This document shows, one piece after another, positions 47,309 through 57,015 of a stretch of DNA of 64,000 nucleotides. Source of the stretch: Symsagittifera roscoffensis (lineage: Eukaryota; Xenacoelomorpha; Acoela; Convolutidae); contig NC_087062.1 of NCBI RefSeq assembly GCF_963678635.1, forward strand, positions 83,972,012 through 84,036,011, read 5' to 3'. The notes under the pieces were generated by a model, which was given only the letters and a program-made list of their open reading frames with translations, did no database searches and was not told the origin of the DNA. Each line of letters begins with the position of its first letter. The stretch's first letter is position 1. The translations under genes were made by a program, and so were the position numbers.

Positions 47309-47935
47309 AACAAGACTGCTCGTAACGGGGCAAAGCCTTGAATGTTCCGATTGCCTTTTAAGCTCTATGAAGTAGAACATTGTAACCTAAAAAAAATTAA
47401 ACGTAATAAAATAAAGCGCATGTTTTTATTTGAGATTTTTTTGAAAATCATCCCCTCAAACGCCATTCGCCATTTAAACTACAAAGTGATAAAAAGTAAT
47501 AAATCATTTATGAGTAGTAAAAAATCTCGCAGTAAAAAATCATTTTTGAGAAATAAGCTTCCTTCAAACAATTCGGAGCAATTCTTAAGGCGGATTAAAT
47601 TTCCGCTTACGCTTTAATAGCGCGAAATATATCGCGTTAATTGTCCCAAATTGGCCAAAATGGCAATTTTTAAAGCCCCATAACTTTACGAAAAATGATC
47701 ACAGGTGAAATATCTTTTCAAATTTAAGCTCAGGAAATCAATAGTTTTCGATTGATATAAAAAAAATTCCGTCCAAAAAGTTAACTTCAAAATTGATCAC
47801 AGATGACATATACAGGTTTCAGATCATGCTAAAAATTCCGTTCAAAAACAGCTAGTGAAAAAGTCGAAATTGGTCTGAAGAAAAAAACACACCGAGCGCA
47901 AATAATCTGTCTTTTTCTTTGAAAGTCGGAAAAGA
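47309..47935 (+). mobile_element. Hairpin-ended AACAA family, expanded copy
   Basis: The head AACAAGACTGCTCGTAACGG and tail TTTGAAAGTCGGAA are present, and the segment before the tail is partly duplicated (AATTCCGTCCAAAA, then AATTCCGTTCAAAA). An extra head fragment precedes it at about 47168-47230, and another head/tail pair follows near 47936-48190. Confidence 0.75.
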
Positions 47936-48257
47936 AGACTCTGTCTATCAGGGTGAAGCATTTCGTCTTTTTCTCTCTGGTAAAATGTCTTTAGTAGTTT
48001 TTGAAAGAAATCATCAACTTTCAAAAAACTGAGTTCTGGGTTTTTCTTTTTTTTTCTTGCAAAATTGTCCCTCCTCTCACAAACAATATGTTCAGAGTAA
48101 ATTGATATACATTTTGTATCTATTACTGCATTTTTGTTTAAAACAACCAGTCCCGAGCACAAAAATTTTCTTCGAAAGTTGGGAACAAAAACATGAGCAA
48201 ACAAGAGGAAAAGCTGCCCTGAAATCTAAATTTCTCCCAATAGTTTTTTTCTTGTTT

Positions 48258-48470
48258 TCACTTCAGGTCACTAATTTGGCCTGTAAAGTTTCCCCCGTTC
48301 TTTACACCGAAGTCTTCCTTTGAAGCAAACACGGATTGACTGTTGACTGCCAATGAGATTTTGCTGCTCGGAACATCCGCATCACAGCTCGGAACAATCG
48401 CTGCCTTGTCATGTGCGGACTTTTCATGTGCGTGAACAGTGTGGATTGCCAGGTGAACTTCGCTCTCAAT
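48258..48470 (-). CDS. K2P gene A, putative last coding exon (cytosolic C-tail)
   Basis: This is an unbroken 70-codon frame directly after an acceptor (ttattatcag/ATT) and ending in TGA. It starts in phase 0, which matches the AAG/gtacac donor of the M4 exon 299 bases upstream. It encodes a hydrophilic tail beginning IESEVHLAIHTVHAHEKSAH and ending GQISDLK, with no membrane segment and scattered Ser and Lys. GC content is visibly higher than the flanks. The competing model is that the M4 exon does not splice there and ends three codons later (V-H-Y-stop). The clean acceptor, the open phase-0 frame and the GC bias favour splicing. C-tails diverge quickly in this family, so homology cannot help. 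Confidence 0.7.
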   Translation of the reverse strand: MESEVHLAIHTVHAHEKSAHDKAAIVPSCDADVPSSKISLAVNSQSVFASKEDFGVKNGGNFTGQISDLK

Positions 48471-48769
48471 CTGATAATAATCAGCTCGTTGTATAATAAA
48501 ACAATGTTGAAAAACTTGAGCCTGTTTTCATCAGATAAAAAAGTACGTTGGATAAAACATTATTTCAACGCTTTTTAAAAAGATGAAACATTACTCCAAC
48601 GCTTTTTAAAGGAAAGTTTTTTTTATTTCTCATCAGTTTATATGTGGGGTAGCCGTTTAGGATCTTGTTAACAATTTCTTCCCCTATTGCAAGGGGGGGT
48701 TCGTTACAAGATGCAAAATCACATCTGCTTGTGACGGATATTTAAAAAGATCGGCCATTAGTAGTGTAC
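48471..48769. other. Gene A intron before the last coding exon
   Basis: This 299-bp intron has gtacac/cag ends. It includes a short AACGCTTTTTAAA direct repeat near 48570-48610. No other feature is seen. Confidence 0.65.
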
Positions 48770-48916
48770 CTTGTTTTGACAAGACATGGATCCTTTTGCA
48801 ATGACATTCTGGATGAGTTGGAGGAAGTTTGCGAAGAGGGATATGCCCAGCACCATGTAGATCCACATCATGAAACTGAACCCATATCTGTACGACAGCG
48901 CCGACCCGCTACTGTC
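48770..48916 (-). CDS. K2P gene A, M4 exon
   Basis: This 49-codon exon (phase 0 to phase 0) follows the second pore. It begins DSSGSALSYRYGFSFMMW and carries the last transmembrane helix, M4, in IYMVLGISLFANFLQLIQ, then a short basic cytosolic start (NVIAKGSMSCQNK). The acceptor is tgcgtgtag/GAC. The donor is AAG/gtacac; if unused, the protein would end three codons on. Position and composition fit K2P M4, where the G-L-x-x-(F/L) pattern after the second pore is usual. The upstream partner exon is at 51545-51717. Confidence 0.88.
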
Positions 48917-48939
48917 CTACACGCAAAACAAAACAAAAC

Positions 48940-51140
48940 ACGTAAGGATACCTCAAAGAATAGAGAGCGACAGTGCAACGCTGGCCGAGGGCAAGATTGC
49001 GACATAGGCTGCGCAAAAACGCGGCATATCTGTTTTGGGTCGATCAAAGTCGCTCGCTACATATCAAAACTCTGTGGAAGAGCAAAGTTGCGACATATCC
49101 AATCACTGGCTCTTTTCCACTAACACCCCCCCCCCCCCCCCCTATGATTTTTGGGTCGCGCAAAACTTCTGAGTCGCGTGAAATTGTGACATACTTATTT
49201 TATTTTGAGTCGCGATGATGGCAGCATATCTTTTTGATTCGCTGAAAATTGAGTGGATTTTCAAATTTCAATGGTTGCACAGCAATTTTTAATTTTTGGT
49301 AGAGGAAAGTCGCAACATATTTAGTTTGGGTGGCGCAAACTCTCGAAATTAAAATTGGGTTGAAAAAAAAAACTCTTCAGACGCATAAAGTTGCAAAACA
49401 CCCATTCTTAGTCGCGATAATTGCAGCATTATATTTTTTTGATTGTGCAGCCGCGCAGAATCTCTTTGGGTGAGCAGATTTACGCAGAAAGTTTCTGGTC
49501 ACGCTAAAAGTTGACACACCTTTTTTTGGGTCGGGAAAAAGTCGCGACATTTGTTTTTCGGTTTGCGCAAATATCTGTGGATGTGCTAAGTTGCGATATG
49601 TTTGTTTTGCTCATTTCCGTTTCCCCTCCACTGAATTTCAGGTTTGTAAAACTGTTTTAACGTTGTCACAATGCACAGCAATTACACGGAGTCAGTAAAA
49701 AGAGACAATAATCAATTATATTACAATTACAATTGTACTTTTATCAAAATTATAATTAGTTATAAGCGCCAAATTTAGATGTTTACACGATTTATAATCC
49801 ATTATAATGATAACATTTTTCGTGACAATTTAATAAATTATAATCAATTATAATTGATTATCAGTTTTCCGAAAGTCTCTTAAAATCTTTTATGATATAA
49901 TAATCGCTCATAATGACTTTGGCCAAGCAAAATGCTTATTCGAATAATTTTTTCAAAATATTTTTTCCCAAGTTCCAATAGTTTTTTCAGGTTGCGCAAT
50001 GTTGCGACAAATATTTCGGGTCACGCAGTGTCGTCAAAATTATTTGGATGCGAAAAAAGCGACATAATAATTTTGAGTCGCGATGATTGCAACATACCGT
50101 TTTTGACTGCGCAAATTTTTTTGCCTCGTAGAGAATTTTCAGTTGCGTGAAGTCCCATTTATTCCCTTCTGAGTCGCGCAAAACTCCTCGGAAGCTTTGA
50201 GTTGCGGATGCACTATTTCTGAGTCACGATGATTGAACCTAACATTTAGGATCGAGCAGAATCTTCTTGGGCAAAAATGATCGGACAATTTTTGGTCGGG
50301 CAAAATCACATATTAATTTTTTGTACCAGAAAAAGTGTGGCATTCTTTTTTGACTCCCGCAAAGATCTGTGGAAGCGCAAAGTGTCAGCATATCCAATTT
50401 GACTTTTTTCCTTTTTCCCGCCACTGGATTTCAAGTTTGAAAACTGTTTTAGCGTTGTCTTAATGCAATAAAATTAAGTGTGGATAGCAAACCAGCACTT
50501 TAAACAAATATAGTTTTCAACTTTTCACACTTTACAATGTAATATCAGACATTTAAAAGTTTTAGTGAAACAACTAGGGAAAATAGGTGCAAAAAGAAAT
50601 ATGATGGAAAAGAAAAAGAGCTACCGCTTTGAGTTGCCATAGTCGCAACATATCGTGTCATAGTCGCAACATTTCGGTCTCTATGTCGCGCAGAAAACTT
50701 TGGTCAAAGTTTCAACAAACCTTTCTAGGTCGCGGAAAGTAGCATCATAACTTCGCATGTGGCAAACTGCGGCATAATAATTTTGAGTTTTTTTGGTTTC
50801 ATTTGGATGCGCGAAAACCTAGAAAAATTGAAATTTGTGTCGCGCAAATTTTTGTAGTGTTTTTATGCGAGAGTTGCGAGATATCTTTTTTGGCATTGGT
50901 TGCAAGAATTTGTTTTTGGTTCACCCAAAATTAGCCAATTTTTCCTAGTCGCGCAGAATTTATAGGTAGCACAAAGTTGCAACATATCTTTTTTGGTTAG
51001 CGCATTATCTCGACATACGGATTTGGGCTGCGGAAAACTAGGTCACTACTATGGCATTTTGAGTCAACTAGGGAATTTTTAGTCGCTAGGGTGCAATATG
51101 CCTATTTTGAAACGCAATGGTTGCGACATAAATTTTCTGA
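48940..51140. repeat. Degenerate GTCGCG/TTGCGACATAT array in a gene A intron
   Basis: The intron between the M4 and second-pore exons is dominated by dispersed short units: GTCGCG(A/C), GCGCAAA, TTGCGACATAT, GAGTCGCGATGATTGCA. A longer composite (GCGCAAA-ATCTGTGGA-GCGCAAAGTTGCG-CATATCCAAT, then a pyrimidine tract) recurs near 49060, 49570 and 50350. A 17-C run lies at 49126-49142, and an AT-rich patch with a perfect 20-base palindrome (49841-49860) interrupts the array. No coding is seen. Confidence 0.7.
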
Positions 51141-51513
51141 AAAATCCGCCTCTCAGTCGAAATTTCACTGGTTCGAGTCTCACCATAAACCGTGCTCACA
51201 GTCTCAACTCAAAAAACGGATTCTTAAATTTGTATAGATAATAATCAAGTTCAATGAACTTATCGCTGAAAATGAAAGAGTTTATGTTAGAGCACCTTGT
51301 TCTTTCAAACTTATAACTTCCTAAGTTTTTTTGTTAGTTCATAAAAACCTTTCATTTTTTTGTGTCTTTGAAACTAGAATTCGAAATTTTCCTGTTTTGA
51401 AGATCTAACTGCCAACGATATATTTATTTTCTTAGCAGTCCAGCAGTCTTCTCAAATTAAACTGATGTTTCCTTGTTACGATATTTACTAACGCGCCTCT
51501 CCTCCTCCAATCA

Positions 51514-51535
51514 CCCCCCCCCCCCCCCCCCCCCC
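51514..51535 (-). repeat. G22 run at +10 of a gene A intron
   Basis: On the gene's strand, 22 consecutive G begin at the tenth base after the CAG/gtatgc donor. Confidence 0.95.
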
Positions 51536-51544
51536 TGTGCATAC

Positions 51545-51717
51545 CTGGGCGGGATCGATGGGGTAAATGTCTCCGTATCCGACTGTGGTGACTGATATGA
51601 CGAGGAAGTAGAGGGCGGCAATGAAGGAGAGGTCATTCTGGTGCATGAGAAGGGGTAGGGGTAGGAAGAAAAACAGGCCGAAGATTATGGTAGTCCAGAT
51701 GATGTAGTAGGTCACTT
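51545..51717 (-). CDS. K2P gene A, M3 and second pore exon
   Basis: This exon encodes transmembrane helix M3 (VTYYIIWTTIIFGLFFFLPL), a short outer turn, and the second pore loop with its selectivity filter: FIAALYFLVISVTTVGYGD followed by IYPIDPAQ. T-V-G-Y-G-D is the canonical second K2P filter. The acceptor is ctgtttag/AA, completing the A left by the filter/M2 exon. The donor CAG/gtatgc is phase 0. Length is 2 + 57 codons. Two oddities touch its splice sites: a run of 22 G begins at intron position +10 after the donor (C run on the plus strand, 51514-51535), and a hAT-type remnant starts 44 bases upstream of the exon (51761). The frame is intact, so the exon looks functional. Confidence 0.95.
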
Positions 51718-51760
51718 CTAAACAGTTAAAATTTAGTTTGAGCCCAAAAAATTAACTGAC

Positions 51761-52085
51761 CAGGGATGGATTAGATTTTTTGGGAGGGCTGGGGGGGGGG
51801 GGCAAATTAAAAAAAAAAATGAAAATTTTGTAATAGTTAAAAAATTATTGAAAAAAAAAATACTTTTTTATTAGGTCAACAAATTTGGTTTTCCAATTTT
51901 CAGAAAAATGTTTGAGTCAATCCATGTGGCTGAATATACCTGGAAATGTACCAAAAATGTTGTTTTAATTCGGCAAAAAATTTGGCAGACTTTATGGCTA
52001 AAAAGTGGCTCTAAGGCGCCTTAAGATTTGGCTAGGGTCAGTTAGCTTTAAATGGATGCCATAAAACATTAACAAACGGAAAAGT
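51761..52085 (+). mobile_element. hAT-type MITE remnant near a 3' splice site
   Basis: It begins CAGGGATGGATTAGATTTTT with a G run and continues with family interior (AGGTCAACAAATTTGGTTTT). The right end is lost. It starts 44 bases upstream of the second-pore exon of gene A. Confidence 0.7.
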
Positions 52086-52146
52086 TTTTGAGAACGGACA
52101 TCCACCCCGGCCAGTCATCCAAATCTGATGCTATGTCAGTTTTGAT

Positions 52147-52572
52147 CAGGGGGGTATTTAGGGATTCGACCTCCTGCCGACCCAAAGGGTCCCTCCCCCC
52201 TTTGTACTATTTTGAGATATCCATTTTTGGTGCCGGAACCTCAAACTTTTCTAAGAGCGCCTTCGGCGCCAATATATAGTAATTTTGAGGGGAGAGCGCG
52301 CGCCGAAAAAACGCAATTTTTATGGTAAAAATTTTCCAAAAAGTGCCTGAAAACGCCTTTTTTGGCCTGTTTTTTTTTCATGATTTTGCCTGTAGCGCAA
52401 TACTTTTGGTCAAAACCCAAAACAGTCTTTTTAGTATTTAGTACCACTGGAGAACTCGGAAAATCAAAATGGTCGGCTTAAAAAAAGTCGACAAAAAATT
52501 CGTTATTTTTTTGAAAATCCCCTCACCCCCCCCCCCCCCCCCCCCTCGAAAAAAATCCTAGATCCGCCGCTG
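52147..52572 (-). mobile_element. hAT-type MITE with near-perfect 8-bp TSD
   Basis: The flanks are GTTTTGAT and CTTTTGAT. It ends CCTAGATCCGCCGCTG. The interior GCGCCTTCGGCGCC hairpin and GAGAGCGCGCGCC match the family. Confidence 0.88.
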
Positions 52573-52979
52573 CTTTTGATATAGATAGGCGCCAAGTTAC
52601 ACTCTTACACGTTGTGGTTCACTTAACCGTTTTTAATTAACCTTCAAATAATTTTTTTGGGTATTAAAGTTTTTTTGGCATTAAATTTCGGGAAATTAAT
52701 AAACTTTGACGAGAAAGAGGCTGTTTTAATCATGCCAATCATACTGCATGTTAAAATTTATTTCATTCTAAACTTCAGAGAAATTGATCCTTAGTACCAA
52801 ATGGGCTAGTATCAAGGCTATTGCCGAGAAAGAGAGGGTTCAAATGGGGTTTTGGTAGAGCTCGATTGATTCGAAAAGGCTGACCTAAACAAAGCAAACA
52901 AAACAAATTTTTCAAAAAACCGCCCCTCATCTTGTAAAAAAACTCCCGAGCAGCAGACAAATGGATAGTATAAACTAAC

Positions 52980-53156
52980 TGCTTCTCTTGGACGATGACT
53001 CATGCACTCCCAGGGTGCACCTGCACTTGTAGAACATGAAGCTGAAGAGGGTGCTGAGTTGGCTGCAGCAGTAGAGGAAGAGGGGGATGCCCACTATGGT
53101 GTAGAGGATGGTCAGGGCACGCGTGCTGTCCATGGTCGGGTAGATGTTTCCGTACC
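52980..53156 (-). CDS. K2P gene A, first selectivity filter and M2 exon
   Basis: The frame reads YGNIYPTMDSTRALTILYTI and then VGIPLFLYCCSQ (M2), followed by a Cys/Lys-rich cytosolic loop (FYKCRCTLGVHESSSKRS). The acceptor cttctag/GG supplies two bases of the filter Gly codon, giving T-T-I-G-Y-G-N with the exon at 63562-63688. The donor A/gttagt leaves phase 1, joined by AA of the M3 exon. Length is 177 bp, 2 + 58 codons + 1. It is the paralogue of gene B's 660-830 exon, sharing the YGN start, GIPLF motif, CSQ and the FM(F/Y) stretch. The intron before it is about 10.4 kb and holds a retroelement. Confidence 0.95.
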
Positions 53157-53589
53157 CTAGAAGCAAAACAGCGTCTCACTTCCTCAAATGTGCTCTGTAT
53201 ATTAAAAAGCAATTCAGCGTTTGGACAGTTGAGTGTCTGTAGTTAAATACAAAATCAGTTAAGCACTTGAACAGTTGTTGGTGTCAACACGTGTTTGATC
53301 GAGTTAAATTAAAAGTCAGCTCCTAAATTTTGTGGCTTGTTGATAAAAAACACTACAATTAAAAATATCGTTAGTTAAAAAAAATTTTGTTTAAGAAAAA
53401 TGTATAACTAATATATATGACTATTATAACTATATTATAAAGTTTATGCAATAACACCATTTTTTCGCTTGTGCCGGTGTCGAGAATAGTTTGTTATTAT
53501 ACTTAAGTTTGATTTATTAACGAAAACCCTACGTGTGCCGGATATGGTCTAATTTTTTTGAATTTGCTCAAATAGTTATGGAGAAAGGG

Positions 53590-54070
53590 AGCAAAAAGGG
53601 TCAAACATAGCCAAAAGACAGTTGCAAAAGTGCCAATGAATACAAGTACACAGAAAAAATACACAGTTTGTAATAAAAAAGATGGCCTTAAAGCTCACTG
53701 AGTTTCTAGAACAATTTATGATTGACACTTGTTACACGAATTTTACATAATTTGAGAAAACTGTACCAAACTGTACCAAAAGGTGATTTTTTTTCGCTGG
53801 GAAACTTTTCTTCCATTTTCGACACTAGAAGTCATTTCTGTTTTTCTTGACGTTTTCAGTTTTGGTGTTTGATAGTAGAGTTTGCTTTCCTTTTAAAAAC
53901 GAAATGAGCTGAAGGGGAAAAGAAATCCACACTCAAACAGCCAAAAACTGTTTTTAAATGAGCCTGAACAAATTTTAGGATTTTACAAAACAAATTGCAA
54001 AAAAAATCATCGCAACATATATATGAGTCTGGACTACGTTCATCGACTCTTAAAAACTGTAAGTCAGTGA
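53590..54070 (+). repeat. Intronic repeat family, gene A copy
   Basis: It aligns with 2581-3060 in the paralogous gene B intron, in the same orientation relative to the gene. Confidence 0.6.
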
Positions 54071-54509
54071 TTTCCACATTTTCTTTGCAGTTTCATTTCA
54101 TTAGATGGCTAGAATTTAACTTGCACCCCATCGTTTTTCCCAGCACCGAGAGTTTTTGATAATTCTTCATTATGCAGCTACAAAAGCAATGATTCTAAAT
54201 AAAAAGTCAAAAATCAATTGATGAAATTTGCAAAAAAAAATGTGGAGTTAATTGAAAGCAATAACTACTGAACAGCCGATTCAAAAAGGCTGTCTTTTTG
54301 CATTGTATCAAAAATCTGAAACTCGGCAAATCATGGTTAAGAAATAAATTAATTAAAAATCAGTGAATTTACAATTTTTTGGCTTTTGTTTCAAATTAGG
54401 TCGTTAGAATAGTAATTTGCTTTGTTGGCGCGAATTTAATTTGTTTTTTAGTTCGGCTCAAATTTTCAAAAAACTGACGTTGCTAACACCTCCTTAAGCA
54501 TTGAAATGT

Positions 54510-54735
54510 AGGGTTACGTAGTAGTATTTAGACAACCGCGTATTCAGACTCGACAGTAAGTAGACAAATACTGTATTAACCAATCAGAATCGAGACAAGG
54601 ACGAAATGAATAACTAATTATTTTCTATTTCATAAATTTGTTTTCTCATCTCGATTCTGATTGGTTAATATGGCATTTGTCTGCTTACTGACGAGTATGA
54701 ATACGCGGTTGTCTAAATACAGACGGCACTCCGAA
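54510..54735. mobile_element. Short element with long inverted repeats
   Basis: TATTTAGACAACCGCGTATT, GTAGACAAAT and ATTAACCAATCAGAATCGAG at the left recur inverted at the right (CTCGATTCTGATTGGTTAAT, CGCGGTTGTCTAAATA). The arms are about 85 bp around a centre of about 45 bp. Confidence 0.85.
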
Positions 54736-54795
54736 AGGTAGATAGTTATTAATCTCTAATATGGTAGTAAGTTTTCAATAAGCTCAAAAATGGTT

Positions 54796-54880
54796 GAAAG
54801 ACGATCATGGTGTTTATTAACCACAGGAATACAAATAAAGAAAGACGATCATGGTGTTTATTAACCACAGGAATAAAGCA
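54796..54880 (+). repeat. 45-bp tandem duplication
   Basis: GAAAGACGATCATGGTGTTT plus ATTAACCACAGGAATA occurs twice, 45 bases apart. Confidence 0.92.
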
Positions 54881-56268
54881 TTTTCCGACACTGAGTTAAG
54901 CTCAGATATTAAACTTATGTAGTTAAAGCAAAAATGGAAATTTGGGCATTAATTAACCCCTAATCTTAAATATATGTCCACCTGGTTGTCATAACCAGCA
55001 ATTTTTGTTACATTTTTTTGATAGAAAATAGAAAAGATTTGAATTAGAATCAAATCAAAATGAAATATCGTAGAAAAGGAAAATTAAACAGACAATTTGC
55101 AAACTGTTTAATAATCAAAAAGATAAATTTATTAGTTTCTCTTTGGTTTTAATCCTCTGCATCAATCCATGTTCACATCTTTAGTACAGAAAGTCATCCT
55201 GAACTTTATGAAGCAAAAATTTAACGTAAACAATCTTAAGGATGATGCGGTCAAATTTTCAAAGTGTTGCTTCTGAAAATTTGTTGTTTTAAGGGTTTAA
55301 ATGCCTGCGTGTTGTGGATTCTAAACTACCGAATTAGTAATGTGGCCAAAATTTTGAGGAGTGAATCATAAGAGTCTCAAAGACTGCATACAGCCACCAA
55401 CAATCGATTGCGTTGGTTAAAAGAAATTGGTACCATGGGTATTGAAAGGCTACAAAAAGCCACCAACATATGCTGGCATAAATCTGCGGCGGGTCGGGTC
55501 GAAAAACTATGTTCGCCCATTTTAAGATCATGAAAAATTGTAGCAACATACTCAATTTGTTGAAAAATGAGAGATAATTTTTCCCTTTTTGATGAACATC
55601 TTCTAGTTTGCATTTGTAACTTGAAAACTATAAGGCTTAATAATTAATGTCATCGGTCCCTACTTGGGCCCTAAGAGAAAACTGATGGTGCAAATTAACT
55701 TCGCAGAATGAGTTTGTTACAATTTTACATTGGCTAGTTCTTTCATCAAAGGTTTCACTCTATTAATTCTCGTTATTGTACGTAGGGTAATTTGACATTC
55801 CCTTAAGTGTAATACTGAATTTTCAGTTAATAAAACCGCCTGAAAATGAAATTATTATAGACTCGTAAGACTTTATTGTTTTAAAATCCTGGCCTTTTGC
55901 AATTATTTTGCAAATATTTTGATATCGAAAAACTTTTTTGTCTGAGCCATTGGGTTCCGATCTCTCTATCTTTATTTGATTTTGAGGATGGCCCAAAATT
56001 GTTAGCGTACTTGACTGTTTTCGATCTCGGTTAAGAATTAGATCCGTGTTCATGCATTTTGGCATATCCTTTTGGGTGTCATACAGAACTGCTATTCATT
56101 GTAGTATATTTGTAGTATAATACTCGTAATCTTATTTTTTAGTAAGAATAAATTAGATTTACTGCTCAGTATACAAAACGTTAGGTAAACTTCACAAACT
56201 TAAAGCGTTATAAAAGCTTTTATGAAAACTTCACATTTATAATTATTTTGAAGCAGGAAGAAATGGGT

Positions 56269-57009
56269 TCATTTTAAATATATGTTTTCAAACGTTTGGC
56301 CTATTACACCTTTGTTTATATCTACTTTTGATTCTCTGGTATTTTTTAGTACGATAGGCATTGACTTAATTTCATTCCTACAAAAAGCGTTTTTTGCGTT
56401 AAAGCCTTTTTGTTCTAAGGACTTATCAATTCTAAACGATGTTCCTACTTTGAAAACTATGCTTGCTGGAGAAATTGAAATTACCCGGGATGATTTTAGT
56501 GCAAAAGTTATTTTTTTATCAAGAAGTACATTTTGATAAAAGCTTAGATATGGATAACTTTTGCTTCTTATAATACTGATAGGAACTGTTATATCTGGGT
56601 ATTTTTTTAATTCTAAGTTCAAATTTGGAAAGTTTATTGATTTAAGGTTGTGAGAAATGAAATTCATTCCTAATATATTTAGATCGCATCCGTTCTCGGC
56701 TGAAATCCATGCTTTGATTTTTACCGGATTATCAGTGTTTTTACCAAAAGTTGAGTCAAAATTAGTATAACCTATAAGTTTAAGTTTTTCTCCATTAACA
56801 GCAACTGTGTTTGATCTAGATTTATTCAGCTGTAGAGGTTGTATTTTACAATATTGTTCATAACTGTCAAAATTAATAAGCGAACATGTTGCTCCGGTGT
56901 CCAGTAGAAATTGGGCTTCCAGACCGTTATTTTTATTTTTGTCTCCGACGGGATGTTGGTATAAGTTAATGTATAATTGTATTTTTGGTTCAGACGGAGA
57001 CTGATCTAG
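56269..57009 (-). CDS. pro: Retroelement aspartic protease, -1 frame continuation of Gag
   Basis: The frame begins at the last base of the slippery heptamer and stays open for 246 codons to a TGA. Near codon 40 it carries the retropepsin active-site motif FLLDTGATCSLI, and about 75 codons later the second conserved motif NILGMNF (I-L-G). The catalytic Asp, Thr and Gly are all present. There is no ATG in a sensible place, so expression should depend on frameshifting from gag. About 120 further codons with no motif I recognise follow the protease core, where related elements run on into reverse transcriptase. Here the frame stops and no RT motif is found, so the element is probably 3'-truncated. 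Confidence 0.82.
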   Translation of the reverse strand, partial: LDQSPSEPKIQLYINLYQHPVGDKNKNNGLEAQFLLDTGATCSLINFDSYEQYCKIQPLQLNKSRSNTVAVNGEKLKLIGYTNFDSTFGKNTDNPVKIKAWISAENGCDLNILGMNFISHNLKSINFPNLNLELKKYPDITVPISIIRSKSYPYLSFYQNVLLDKKITFALKSSRVISISPASIVFKVGTSFRIDKSLEQKGFNAKNAFCRNEIKSMPIVLKNTRESKVDINKGVIGQTFENIYLK

Positions 57010-57015
57010 TTTAAA
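56941..57015 (-). promoter_or_regulatory. Programmed -1 frameshift signal between gag and pro
   Basis: The heptamer TTTAAAC is in the gag frame as T-TTA-AAC (57009-57015), the X-XXY-YYZ form, and is followed at once by the gag stop TAG (57006-57008). Seven bases after the heptamer, a 7-bp perfect stem starts: GTCTCCG at 56995-57001 pairs with CGGAGAC at 56941-56947, enclosing a 47-base loop. Slippage by -1 continues into the protease frame with no stop before the DTG motif. A slippery heptamer, a spacer of 5-9 bases and a downstream structure are the known requirements for -1 frameshifting. I did not find a convincing second stem for a pseudoknot. Confidence 0.82.

Noticed and set aside
48764-49123. 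119-codon plus-strand frame
   Set aside because: It is antisense to the K2P M4 exon and then enters the GTCGCG array.
51168-51190. B-box-like GGTTCGAGTCTC
   Set aside because: No A box or cloverleaf at a suitable distance; isolated match.
55823-56065. 80-codon minus-strand frame below pro
   Set aside because: It was considered as a continuation of the retroelement polyprotein, but no reverse transcriptase, RNase H or integrase motif is visible.
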